56,835 nucleotides of DNA from positions 1 to 56,835 of the forward strand of contig CAMZFK010000002.1 in NCBI GenBank assembly GCA_947306055.1. The letters run 5' to 3'. The DNA comes from an uncultured Candidatus Saccharibacteria bacterium. Lineage in GTDB: Bacteria > Patescibacteriota > Saccharimonadia > Saccharimonadales > Saccharimonadaceae. The notes below the pieces were generated by a model, which was not told where the DNA came from, made no database searches, and saw only the letters and a program-made list of their open reading frames with translations. The position numbers were made by a program, and so were the translations under genes. Below, piece by piece: positions 47,910 to 56,835 of the stretch. The first letter of the stretch is position 1. Every line of letters begins with the position of its first letter.

Positions 47910-50527
47910 TGGAAACTTGGGTGGCAGCGCTACTAATTATCATCTCGATAGTTGTCATCGTGGCGGTTGTTTTATCTGGTTCGCGCGTCGCCAAATTAAG
48001 GAAGGCTAAAAAATACGAACGTAGTCTGAAAATGGTCCCACTCCTCATCCATCTACCACCAACTACGGACGACGTCGATGGCGGCGGGCGCGACAAACGC
48101 GACATCGCTCTAGAGACGATTTCTAAAGCTCAAGTGATGTATTCGATCTTGTCTTCCACGATTACCAAAGGTTTCAAGACCAGGCTCTATGGTCAAAGGC
48201 ATTTCTCCTTTGAGATAATCGCAAAAGATGGCTTCATCAGATACTATGCCGTGGTTCCGGCCGTCTTAACAGAGACGGTGAGGCAGGCCATCCAGTCAGC
48301 CTACCCGACCGCTAGGATTGAAGAGAAGATGGAAGAAAACATCTTTGCCCCGAGTGGCCGTGTAGATACAATTGCTGGTGCGGAGTTGACCCTAAACAAG
48401 GCCTATTATTTACCTATTTCTACTTATGAAGACACGAAGCGAGATGCTTCGACGGCGCTTCTAAATGCTTTATCTGCCGTGAACAAAGATGAGGGGGCTG
48501 CTGTTCAAATTTTGTTCCGTCCCGCCGAAAGTTCTTGGTCGGATTCCGCCAAGCAACGCATCGATGAAATGCAGAAAGAAAAGAAAGAGAAGGGACTCGG
48601 TCTCGGTATTGGTGGTATGACTGCGATGGACATTATCCGTGCTCCATTCGAGGTTCCAGAACTACACGAAAAACAAAAAGAAGCACCTAAAATATCACAA
48701 ATTGATCAGGACGAAATCACTGCGATAGCCGGTAAAATACGCTATCCGGCATTCGAGACGCTCATTAGGGTAGTAGCAAGCTCCAACAACAAACCTCGTT
48801 CAGATGCTATTCTGGGTGGCATCGTCGCAGCATTTTCCCAATTCAATTCGCCGGAGTTTAATGGGTTCAAAGTCAACACATTTAAAGACCAGAAAAAGCT
48901 GGCCGTAGACTACATTTTGAGGGTTTTCCCCTTAAAAGTCCGAACAAATATTTTAAACAGCGTAGAGCTAGCTTCCATTTTTCACTTACCAGAACAAAAT
49001 GCGATTCCAAATTCCCAAGTAGAGCGTCAACTTACCAAACAAGTTGATGGCCCAGCTAGGCTGGCTACAGAGGGCGTATTACTGGGCACGAACGAGTTTA
49101 GGGGCATCAAGAAGCCAATTTATCTCGATGACGATGACCGTCGTCGCCACATGTATGTTATAGGTCAGACCGGTATGGGTAAATCCGTCTTCCTCGAGAA
49201 TATCGCTTTCCAGGATATGTGCGATGGCCGAGGTTTTGCCTTCATTGATCCGCATGGCGATGCCGTAGAAGCATTATTAAAACGCGTCCCAGAAGAGAGA
49301 ATCGATGACATTATCTATTTTGATCCTGCCGACATCGAACACCCAGTCGGTATGAATATGTTTGAGTTTACCTCTGAGGACCAAAAGGACTTCATCGTGC
49401 AGGAGGGTATCAGTATGCTCCAATCTCTCTTTGATCCATCAAATCAAGGTTTCTTCGGTCCGCGCGGTCAGCACATGTTCCGAAATGCCGCCCTGCTTCT
49501 CATGTCAGACCCGAAAGGTGCGACATTCATCGATATTCCACAGTGTTTCACTGACCCGGAATTCGTCAAGTCTAAGCTAAAATACGTCACCGATAAAGCC
49601 GTCTACGATTATTGGACCAAAGAGTTCCCAGCTTCACAGAAATCCAATGACGCTGGTGAGGTCATCACTTGGTTCGCATCGAAATGGGGCCCATTCCTCT
49701 CAAACACCATCATGCGAAATACTTTAGGGCAAATCAAATCCGGCTTTAACATCCGTGAAATCATGGACAACAAGAAAATTTTCCTAGTCAACCTCTCTAA
49801 AGGACGACTCGGTGATATCAACGCCAACCTTCTCGGTATGATTTTTGTAATGAAATTCCAGCAAGCTGCTATGAGTCGTCAAGACATCCCAGAGGATCAA
49901 CGTCAAGATTTCTGCCTTTATGTAGATGAGTTTCAAAATTTCGCCACAGATAGCTTCGAATCGATTCTCTCTGAGGCTCGTAAATATCGCCTTAACCTCA
50001 TCGTGGCAAACCAGTTTATGACTCAGCTCACCGATAAAATCAGGGAAGCACTCCTTGGTAACGTCGGTACGATTATTTGTGGTCGCGTCGGTGTGACGGA
50101 TGCCGATTTGATGGTAAAAGCCTTTACCCCGACCTTTACAGCGGAAGACCTCACCAAGACTCCAAATCACGCCGCAGTCTGTAAAGTCATGATGTTTGGT
50201 ATGCCATCTAGCGCCTTCACGATGAACTTGCCAGCTCCGATGGGTGAACCAAACGACGAGCTCATGGAGAGCTTAAAGGCTTATTCTGCAGCAAAATATG
50301 CTAAGACTCGTGCCGAAGTCGAAAATGAAATCAAAAATCGTTGGATGCCTGCTCCTAAGGCAGAAATAAATATCGCTGAGGCCAATTTAAATGCGCCTAG
50401 AAGGCCAGATACCTCAGAGCCAGTAGACAACACGCCTAAGGCCGAAGAAGCCCCTTCTGAAGCCTCTAATAAGCCAGAAAAGGGATTTTTGGATAAGTGG
50501 CTAGCCCAAAAAAGCTCCAATCAATAG
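47909..50527 (+). CDS. Type IV secretion/conjugation-type ATPase (TraD/VirD4-like DNA-binding, TM-anchored)
   Basis: RRHMYVIGQTGMGKSVFLENIAFQDMCDGRGFAFIDPHGDAVEALL; CLYVDEFQNFATDSFESILSEARKYRLNLIVANQFMTQL. Confidence 0.88.
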   Translation: METWVAALLIIISIVVIVAVVLSGSRVAKLRKAKKYERSLKMVPLLIHLPPTTDDVDGGGRDKRDIALETISKAQVMYSILSSTITKGFKTRLYGQRHFSFEIIAKDGFIRYYAVVPAVLTETVRQAIQSAYPTARIEEKMEENIFAPSGRVDTIAGAELTLNKAYYLPISTYEDTKRDASTALLNALSAVNKDEGAAVQILFRPAESSWSDSAKQRIDEMQKEKKEKGLGLGIGGMTAMDIIRAPFEVPELHEKQKEAPKISQIDQDEITAIAGKIRYPAFETLIRVVASSNNKPRSDAILGGIVAAFSQFNSPEFNGFKVNTFKDQKKLAVDYILRVFPLKVRTNILNSVELASIFHLPEQNAIPNSQVERQLTKQVDGPARLATEGVLLGTNEFRGIKKPIYLDDDDRRRHMYVIGQTGMGKSVFLENIAFQDMCDGRGFAFIDPHGDAVEALLKRVPEERIDDIIYFDPADIEHPVGMNMFEFTSEDQKDFIVQEGISMLQSLFDPSNQGFFGPRGQHMFRNAALLLMSDPKGATFIDIPQCFTDPEFVKSKLKYVTDKAVYDYWTKEFPASQKSNDAGEVITWFASKWGPFLSNTIMRNTLGQIKSGFNIREIMDNKKIFLVNLSKGRLGDINANLLGMIFVMKFQQAAMSRQDIPEDQRQDFCLYVDEFQNFATDSFESILSEARKYRLNLIVANQFMTQLTDKIREALLGNVGTIICGRVGVTDADLMVKAFTPTFTAEDLTKTPNHAAVCKVMMFGMPSSAFTMNLPAPMGEPNDELMESLKAYSAAKYAKTRAEVENEIKNRWMPAPKAEINIAEANLNAPRRPDTSEPVDNTPKAEEAPSEASNKPEKGFLDKWLAQKSSNQ

Positions 50528-50624
50528 ATAGGCTTACAAAATCTAAGAAACATTAGGCACTACTCTTGAAAAACCCTAGAAACTGGTGTATAATAGAGAG
50601 GTATATTTAAGATGAGGTATAAAA

Positions 50625-52607
50625 ATGGCCGAAAAAGAGGCTTACGATTCGTCAGAAATTCGGGTGCTAGAAGGGCTTGAGCCAGTACGCTTAAGGCCGG
50701 GTATGTATATCGGTTCTACCGGTTATGATGGGCTTCATCACCTAATCAAAGAAATCGCCGATAACTCCATCGATGAAGCTATCGCCGGTTACGCTAACAA
50801 AATCGACATCACTATATTAAATGATGGTGGTGTCCGCGTAGATGATAATGGTCGCGGTATCCCTGTAGATATCCATCCGAAGACCGGTAAATCTACTCTC
50901 GAGACGGTACTCACTGTCCTCCATGCCGGTGGTAAATTCGGTGATGGTGGCTACAAGGTATCATCTGGTCTTCACGGTGTAGGTTCATCCGTAGTGAATG
51001 CACTCTCTACCCACATGGTGGCTGAGGTTTATAGAGATGGCAAATCTCATCATATCGAATTTGACACCGGTAAGCCTACCATGGAGCTCAAAGTCACCAG
51101 CGGCTCACCAAGAGAGCATGGTACATCTATTACTTTCTACCCAGACCCAGCTATTTTTAAGGAAACCACCACCTTCGACTACGACTGGGTATCTAATTAC
51201 GCCCGTCACCAGGCCTACCTCACTAAGGGCATCCTAATTACAGTCGCCGATGAGCGCACCGGTGCTCGCGAGGCTTTCTACTTCGAGGGCGGCATCAAGA
51301 GCTATGTCAAACGCCTCAATAATGGCAAGGAAGTTCTCTCAGACGACATTTTCTATGTAGACAAACAGGTCGGTGACACCGGTGTAGAGATTGCGCTTCA
51401 GTATAATGATACCTACGCCGAAATCATGAAGCCATTTGCAAATAACGTCCTTACCCCTGATGGTGGTATGCACGTAGTTGGTTTCCGCACCGGTCTCAAC
51501 CGCACGATTAATGATTACGCCCGCAAGAATGGCCTTCTCAAGGAAAAGGAAGAGAATCTCACCGCTGATGATATTAAAGAGGGTCTTACCGCCGTCATCC
51601 TCGTGAAGCTTCCAGATCCACAGTTCGAAGGTCAGACCAAAAATAAACTTGGTAATCCTGAAGTACGTGGTTATGTTGACAAAGTCATGACCGAGTATTT
51701 CGGCTACTATCTAGAAGAAAATCCAGCCATCGCCAAGAAAATCGTCGGTAAAGCTACCTTGGCTGCCCGCGCACGCAAGGCCGCTCGTGCTGCTCGTGAC
51801 AACGTCATTAGAAAAGGCGCCTTTGAAGGTCTCAACCTTCCAAGCAAACTCGCGGATTGTTCCTCTAGAAATGCTGAGGAATGCGAACTCTTCATCGTAG
51901 AGGGTAACTCCGCAGCCGGTTCCGCTAAGGAAGGCCGCGATTCCAAGATTCAGGCTATCCTCCCACTCCGTGGTAAGGTGCTCAATACCGAGCGCGCCCG
52001 CCTAGACAAGATGCTAGCCAACGCCGAGCTCGTCTCTCTTATCAAGGGCCTCGGTGTAGGTATTGGCGACCAGTTCAATATCGATGGTCTCCGCTATCAT
52101 AAGATCGTCTTCATGACGGATGCCGATGTCGATGGCTCACACATCTCTACGCTTCTTCTTACTTTCTTCTTCCGTTATATGCCAGATATCATCAAGGCTG
52201 GTCACGTTTATTTGGCCAAGCCACCGCTATTTGGGCTAATCAAAGGCACGGGCAATACTCGTAAGATTGATTATATCTATGACGAGCAGGCTCTCGAAGA
52301 CACTTTGACTAAGAAAATTGAGGAGAGAAAAGCCGCCGGTACCAACGTCGATGAGACCGCCGAGCGCTTCAAGCAGGCAGGCTATACCGCCCAGCAGCGT
52401 TTCAAAGGTCTTGGCGAAATGGACGCCTCTCAGCTTTGGGAGACCACAATGAACCCAGAAAACCGTATCTTGGTAAGAGTTAATATCGAAGATGCCGAGC
52501 GAGCCGATGCCATCTTCACCAAACTCATGGGCGACCAAGCCGAACTTCGTAAAAACTTTATTCAGGCTAGAGCCGCCACCGTCGACCTAGACGACCTGGA
52601 CTTTTAA
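50625..52607 (+). CDS. gyrB: DNA gyrase subunit B
   Basis: YDSSEIRVLEGLEPVRLRPGMYIGSTG; EGNSAAGSAKEGRDSKIQAILPLRGKVLN. Confidence 0.97.
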   Translation: MAEKEAYDSSEIRVLEGLEPVRLRPGMYIGSTGYDGLHHLIKEIADNSIDEAIAGYANKIDITILNDGGVRVDDNGRGIPVDIHPKTGKSTLETVLTVLHAGGKFGDGGYKVSSGLHGVGSSVVNALSTHMVAEVYRDGKSHHIEFDTGKPTMELKVTSGSPREHGTSITFYPDPAIFKETTTFDYDWVSNYARHQAYLTKGILITVADERTGAREAFYFEGGIKSYVKRLNNGKEVLSDDIFYVDKQVGDTGVEIALQYNDTYAEIMKPFANNVLTPDGGMHVVGFRTGLNRTINDYARKNGLLKEKEENLTADDIKEGLTAVILVKLPDPQFEGQTKNKLGNPEVRGYVDKVMTEYFGYYLEENPAIAKKIVGKATLAARARKAARAARDNVIRKGAFEGLNLPSKLADCSSRNAEECELFIVEGNSAAGSAKEGRDSKIQAILPLRGKVLNTERARLDKMLANAELVSLIKGLGVGIGDQFNIDGLRYHKIVFMTDADVDGSHISTLLLTFFFRYMPDIIKAGHVYLAKPPLFGLIKGTGNTRKIDYIYDEQALEDTLTKKIEERKAAGTNVDETAERFKQAGYTAQQRFKGLGEMDASQLWETTMNPENRILVRVNIEDAERADAIFTKLMGDQAELRKNFIQARAATVDLDDLDF

Positions 52608-52616
52608 GGAGGAACT

Positions 52617-55277
52617 ATGGCAGATAAGAATGACAACTTGAAAGGAGCGGAAGGAATGTCCTCTGAGGAACCTTTCGCGACGACGGGAGCGAACGGAGCG
52701 AGCGAAGCCCGTAACGACGGGCCTGAGCGAAGCGTTTCCGAAGAGGGTATTGCTTCCGCTTCTGTAGAGAAGGGTATTGAGCTTCGTACTGTTGAGAACA
52801 CCATGGAAGACTACTTCCTACGTTACTCTCTTTCCGTTATTGTCGACCGCGCTCTCCCAGACGTCCGTGATGGTTTGAAGCCAGTCAACCGCCGTATATT
52901 ATATGCGATGAACAAAAATGGCTGGAAGGCTCCACATGCTACGGTCAAGTCCGCTCGTATTGTCGGTGAAGTCATGGGTAAATATCACCCGCACGGCGAT
53001 TCGTCCATTTATGATGCAATGGTCAACCTCGCTCAGCCATGGAAAATGCGCTACACCCTCGTAGAAGGTCAAGGTAACTTTGGTTCTATGGACGGTGATG
53101 AGCCAGCAGCTTCCCGTTACACCGAGGCTCGCCTTGATAAAGTTGGAGCCGAGCTTCTTGCTGATATCGAGAAAGAAACCGTAGATTTTCGTGACAACTT
53201 CGATGGCACCGAGAAAGAGCCGTCAGTTCTCCCATCCGCTGTACCGAACATTCTCTTAAATGGTCAGATGGGTATCGCCGTCGGTATGGCGACTAATATT
53301 CCGCCACACAATCTTGGCGAGCTCGTAGACGCCACCGTCGCCCAGATTGACAACCCAGACATCACCCTCGAAGAATTGATGAAATATGTCAAAGGCCCAG
53401 ATTTCCCAACTGGTGCCGAGGTCTATGGTGGCACCCCTATGAAAGAGGCCTACGCCACCGGTAAAGGCTCTGTCACGATCCGCGCTGTTGCTAATATCGA
53501 AGAGCGCAAAAACGGCCGCTATAACATCGTGATTACAGAGGTCCCTTACGGCATGAGCAAGGAAGACTTCATCGAGAAGGTTCGCGACCTCGTTCTCGCG
53601 AAAAAACTCGATCATATCGCCGACGCTCGTGATGAATCTGCCCGTGGCAAGGTTCGTGTCGTAGTAGAGTTAAAGAAAGATGCGTTCCCAAAGAAGATCT
53701 TGAACCAGCTTTACAAGCTTACTCCGCTCCAGACTTCTTTCCATTATAATATGCTCGCTCTTATTGACGGTATCCAGCCTCGTATCCTCGGGCTTAAGGA
53801 AATTTTGGCAGAGTTCATCAAGCACCGCCAGAAGGTCATCCGCCGCCGCACCGAGTTTGATCTTAAAAAGGCCAAAGAGCGCGCGCATATCTTAGAAGGT
53901 TTGAAGATCGCTCTCGATAATATCGATGAAGTCATTAAGACTATTCGTGCTGCTTATGATGACGCCGATAAACAACTCATGAAGAAATTCGGCCTCTCTG
54001 AGATCCAGGCTAACGCCATTCTTCAGATGCAACTTCGCCGTCTCCAAGGTCTCGAGCGCGACAAGATTGAAGAAGAGTTGAAGCAACTTCACGAGTTGAT
54101 CAAGCAGCTCGAAGCCATTCTTGCTGACGAAAAGGAAGTCCTCCGCGTAGTCAAGGAAGAACTCATCGCCATCAAAGAAAAATACGACGATCCTCGCCGC
54201 TCCAAGATTATTAATCATGAGGTTGGCAAGTTCTCCGAGGAAGAATTAATTCCAGAAGAAGAAAGCGTTATTCTCCTTACTACCGAAAATTACATGAAGC
54301 GTGTCCCGCAGAATGATTTTCGTCGCCAAAATCGTGGCGGTAAAGGCAAGCGCGGCATGACGACTAAAGAGGAAGATGTTATCCAGCAAATTATGACCGC
54401 AAATTCGCACGATTTCTTGCTATTCTTTACGAACCAAGGTCGTCTCTTCCGTATGAAGGCCTATGAAGTCCCGCAAGCCTCACTTTCTGCGAAGGGTACC
54501 GCTGCAGTTAATATGCTCAACATGCATCCAGAAGAGAAAATCACCGCTATTATTAAACAAGGTGATACTGGAGCAGACGGGTATCTCTTTATGGCTACCA
54601 AAAAAGGCACCATCAAGAAGTCCGCTATCAAAGATTTCTTTAATGTCCGTAGCAATGGCCTCATCGCTATCAAGCTCGACGCTGGTGACGAGCTCCGCTG
54701 GGTCAAAGAGACCACCGGTGATCATGATATCGTTATCTCTACCTCTGCCGGCCAAGCCACTCGCTTCAATGAAAAGGAAGTCCGCGTGATGGGCCGCTCT
54801 GCTATGGGTGTCCGCGGCATGCGTCTTCGCCCGAAAGATGAAATCGTCGGCATGGATGTAATTACCGATCCAGATCAGAAATTGATTGCAGTCTCGGCTA
54901 ATGGCTATGGTAAAGCCTGCCTTGTCTCCAACTTCCCACCACACAAGCGCGGCGGTGTCGGTATTAAGGTTGCCGCCGTCACAGAGAAGACCGGCCCAAT
55001 CGTAGCTGTCCATACTCTAGACCCAGAGGCCAAGGAAGTCATTATGATGTCTACCAAGGGTCAGGCCATCCGTGTAGCGATGAAAGAAATTCCAACTCTC
55101 GGTCGCGCCACTCAGGGTGTCCGCATCATGAAAATGAGCGAAGGTGACACAGTTGCCTCTATCGGTATCGTCCTTCCAGAAGAGGAATCGTCTGACGATG
55201 TCGCCGTCGCCGAGGATGTTTCGAAAGCTCCTGTCGAAGCAGAAGTTGAAACCGAGGCTCAAGAATCTGCAGAATAA
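52617..55277 (+). CDS. gyrA: DNA gyrase subunit A with palindrome-encoded N-terminal extension
   Basis: [62 protein letters not shown]. Confidence 0.97.
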   Translation: MADKNDNLKGAEGMSSEEPFATTGANGASEARNDGPERSVSEEGIASASVEKGIELRTVENTMEDYFLRYSLSVIVDRALPDVRDGLKPVNRRILYAMNKNGWKAPHATVKSARIVGEVMGKYHPHGDSSIYDAMVNLAQPWKMRYTLVEGQGNFGSMDGDEPAASRYTEARLDKVGAELLADIEKETVDFRDNFDGTEKEPSVLPSAVPNILLNGQMGIAVGMATNIPPHNLGELVDATVAQIDNPDITLEELMKYVKGPDFPTGAEVYGGTPMKEAYATGKGSVTIRAVANIEERKNGRYNIVITEVPYGMSKEDFIEKVRDLVLAKKLDHIADARDESARGKVRVVVELKKDAFPKKILNQLYKLTPLQTSFHYNMLALIDGIQPRILGLKEILAEFIKHRQKVIRRRTEFDLKKAKERAHILEGLKIALDNIDEVIKTIRAAYDDADKQLMKKFGLSEIQANAILQMQLRRLQGLERDKIEEELKQLHELIKQLEAILADEKEVLRVVKEELIAIKEKYDDPRRSKIINHEVGKFSEEELIPEEESVILLTTENYMKRVPQNDFRRQNRGGKGKRGMTTKEEDVIQQIMTANSHDFLLFFTNQGRLFRMKAYEVPQASLSAKGTAAVNMLNMHPEEKITAIIKQGDTGADGYLFMATKKGTIKKSAIKDFFNVRSNGLIAIKLDAGDELRWVKETTGDHDIVISTSAGQATRFNEKEVRVMGRSAMGVRGMRLRPKDEIVGMDVITDPDQKLIAVSANGYGKACLVSNFPPHKRGGVGIKVAAVTEKTGPIVAVHTLDPEAKEVIMMSTKGQAIRVAMKEIPTLGRATQGVRIMKMSEGDTVASIGIVLPEEESSDDVAVAEDVSKAPVEAEVETEAQESAE
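52646..52760 (+). repeat. Intragenic palindromic element 7 (family 2)
   Basis: AGCGGAAGGAATGTCCTCT 52646-52664 pairs with AGAGGGTATTGCTTCCGCT 52742-52760 (1 mismatch, 2 G-U); core shared with element 5. Confidence 0.85.
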
Positions 55278-55389
55278 AGCAATAGCGACTTAGATAAAAC
55301 ACTTATGTAAACAAATTTCGTAACAAGAGGTTGTATTTTTCATCGACTTGTGGCTATACTCCTGAAACTCAATAAAGAGAAAGGAGTAT

Positions 55390-56637
55390 ATGAAGACCAA
55401 AAAGAGTCTGCTAATATCAACTTTAATATTTTTAGCCGCAGGTTTTAGCGGCATCCCGAAAGAAGCTTCAGCGCTGGTAGAGAAAGACGGCGTAAAATAT
55501 TGGACTTTTGAGGAAATGCTAGAGCTCGACGCGGAAGTAAACAGAGAAAAGCTGGAAGTTTGCGGCGCTGATAATTACGACTGTGAATGGGATTTTGAGA
55601 TGAGCTTGATGGAACGAGGCGGGCAATACCTCGTTTATGACATGTTTAATTTTCAGCAAATGTTTATGACGGCGGTGAATCCAGCCAAAAACACCATAAA
55701 ATTTTTCTATCGCGACGAAGATAAAATGATGCGGATGTTCGGAATAGATGAAAAATACCCGCTAGAAGAATTCATAGTTTTTTGGACAGATGACGAAATT
55801 GAAAAATCATACCCAGGAGAATTATTGAGAGGGTTTAGACATTACATAGAGCCGATGCTAAATGGCGAATCTGTTGATGATCTCCACCCGATATTTTTTG
55901 GTAACGTCGAGCTGAACGGCGAAAATTGGTTTGAGCCAAATAAAGAGTTAGGATTCACGATCGTTTCTGATGACACAAAAGACAATACGAAAGGTTTTTT
56001 CTATCAAATGGGTAAAAGCAACGGCACTTTTTCTGGTAGAATTTATTATTCGGACTGTATAAATTCAGCAGATTATGAAGACGGAATGGAATGCAGGCTG
56101 TTTTTTGGCGGCACACCAGAGACGCTGAGAATGACGTATTTCCCGTTTAGAGAGGAAGACGAGGAGGAAAAAGACGAAGAGATGACGGAAATGGTAGAGA
56201 ATGAAGAAATAACAGAAATAATAAAAGATGAGGAGATAGAAGCGTCCGAAGAAGTAGAGATGGTTGAAAAAGCGACCACAGAGGAGATTATAATTGAAGA
56301 AATAGTTAGCGAGATGGAAGCAAGCGGGGAAATGGAGTTTCCTAAAGAAGTGAACGAAAAGACAGGAGAGGTCGAAAAAATAAAAATAAGTGAAAGCGTA
56401 GTTTTACCTAAGGAGGCAAAATCAGGCAAAGAGACAGTCATAGTTGAAGAAGCCAAATCGGATGAAGAAGCAGAAGATATTGAGATCCCGTTCGCCGCAG
56501 CTAAAATCGAAAAAACTGACGATTTCCCCTGGGGAATAGCCGCATTATGCACTGTCGGCACTATTTATATAGCATGGTGGCTCCTCCCAATTGAAAAAAT
56601 TACAAAAAATCTGAATTTTTTTCAAAAAAAGTGTTGA
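55390..56637 (+). CDS. Secreted protein with acidic stalk and C-terminal TM
   Basis: Signal peptide LLISTLIFLAAGFSGIPKEASA; Glu-rich C-terminal third; TM WGIAALCTVGTIYIAWWLLP. Confidence 0.65.
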   Translation: MKTKKSLLISTLIFLAAGFSGIPKEASALVEKDGVKYWTFEEMLELDAEVNREKLEVCGADNYDCEWDFEMSLMERGGQYLVYDMFNFQQMFMTAVNPAKNTIKFFYRDEDKMMRMFGIDEKYPLEEFIVFWTDDEIEKSYPGELLRGFRHYIEPMLNGESVDDLHPIFFGNVELNGENWFEPNKELGFTIVSDDTKDNTKGFFYQMGKSNGTFSGRIYYSDCINSADYEDGMECRLFFGGTPETLRMTYFPFREEDEEEKDEEMTEMVENEEITEIIKDEEIEASEEVEMVEKATTEEIIIEEIVSEMEASGEMEFPKEVNEKTGEVEKIKISESVVLPKEAKSGKETVIVEEAKSDEEAEDIEIPFAAAKIEKTDDFPWGIAALCTVGTIYIAWWLLPIEKITKNLNFFQKKC

Positions 56638-56662
56638 CAAAAATATTAATCTGCGATAAACT
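56634..56662 (+). promoter_or_regulatory. rRNA operon promoter
   Basis: TTGACA 56634-56639, 17 nt, TAAACT 56657-56662. Confidence 0.75.
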
Positions 56663-56805
56663 AGTACTAGTCTAAAGAGCTGCGAGAACTTATATTTTAG
56701 AAGTCTTTAGAAACATCTTAACAATTTAGTTGTGCAATTTTGAAGTAATTTTTACTTCATTTCATCGTCAGTTTTATTTATAATTTGAGTTTTTCAAATT
56801 TTCTA

Positions 56806-56835
56806 TAATGGAGAGTTTGATCCTGGCTCAGGATG
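56806..56835 (+). rRNA. 16S rRNA 5' end (truncated by window)
   Basis: gAGAGTTTGATCCTGGCTCAGgatg. Confidence 0.95.

Noticed and set aside
1-56835. CRISPR array or prophage/IS transposase
   Set aside because: No regularly spaced direct repeats with unique spacers and no transposase or phage structural genes seen; the only recombinase is Xer-like and probably housekeeping.
1-56835. UGA recoding (code 25) as in some CPR lineages
   Set aside because: All recognisable genes read through with standard stops, and TGA appears as a terminal stop (e.g. end of the Nudix-RNase H gene).

Overview
This window looks like a Candidate Phyla Radiation chromosome segment, most likely Saccharibacteria/TM7. That assignment is inferred from gene content and protein style and was not tested. 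It uses the standard bacterial code. Contents in order: a surface-protein pair; rpsF-ssb-rpsR-efp; a TlyA/FtsJ-type methyltransferase; a type IV pilus cluster (pilM/N/O/B/T/C, prepilins, pilD); a Xer recombinase; ndk; tRNA-Arg(CCT) and tRNA-Gly(CCC); argS; orn; mscL; dnaG-rpoD; a VirB2-like protein; a DagK-like kinase; a ~1,430-aa repetitive surface protein; rpsU-adk-map; a cell-wall hydrolase; dnaJ; thrS-miaA; an M50 protease; a Nudix-RNase H fusion; RNase P RNA; infC-rpmI-rplT-rpmB; a ComM-like ATPase; tmRNA; a conjugation-type ATPase; gyrB-gyrA; and the 5' end of a 16S rRNA gene. The most unusual signal is a set of seven GC-rich palindromic elements of about 75-160 bp. They sit in frame inside, or at the N-termini of, housekeeping genes: tlyA x2, argS x3, the thrS/miaA junction, and gyrA. 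At least two sequence families recur between unrelated genes and are read in different frames, which resembles Rickettsia palindromic elements (RPE) but in a very different lineage. Other points of interest: a probable AUC start codon for infC, an S6:S18-type leader before rpsF, a pseudoknot-like SD-sequestering leader before the Nudix-RNase H gene, two unannotated promoter-driven structured RNAs flanking tmRNA, and a small hairpin block beside tRNA-Arg flanked by an 11-bp repeat. All alignments and pairings were made by eye; no searches or folding programs were run.
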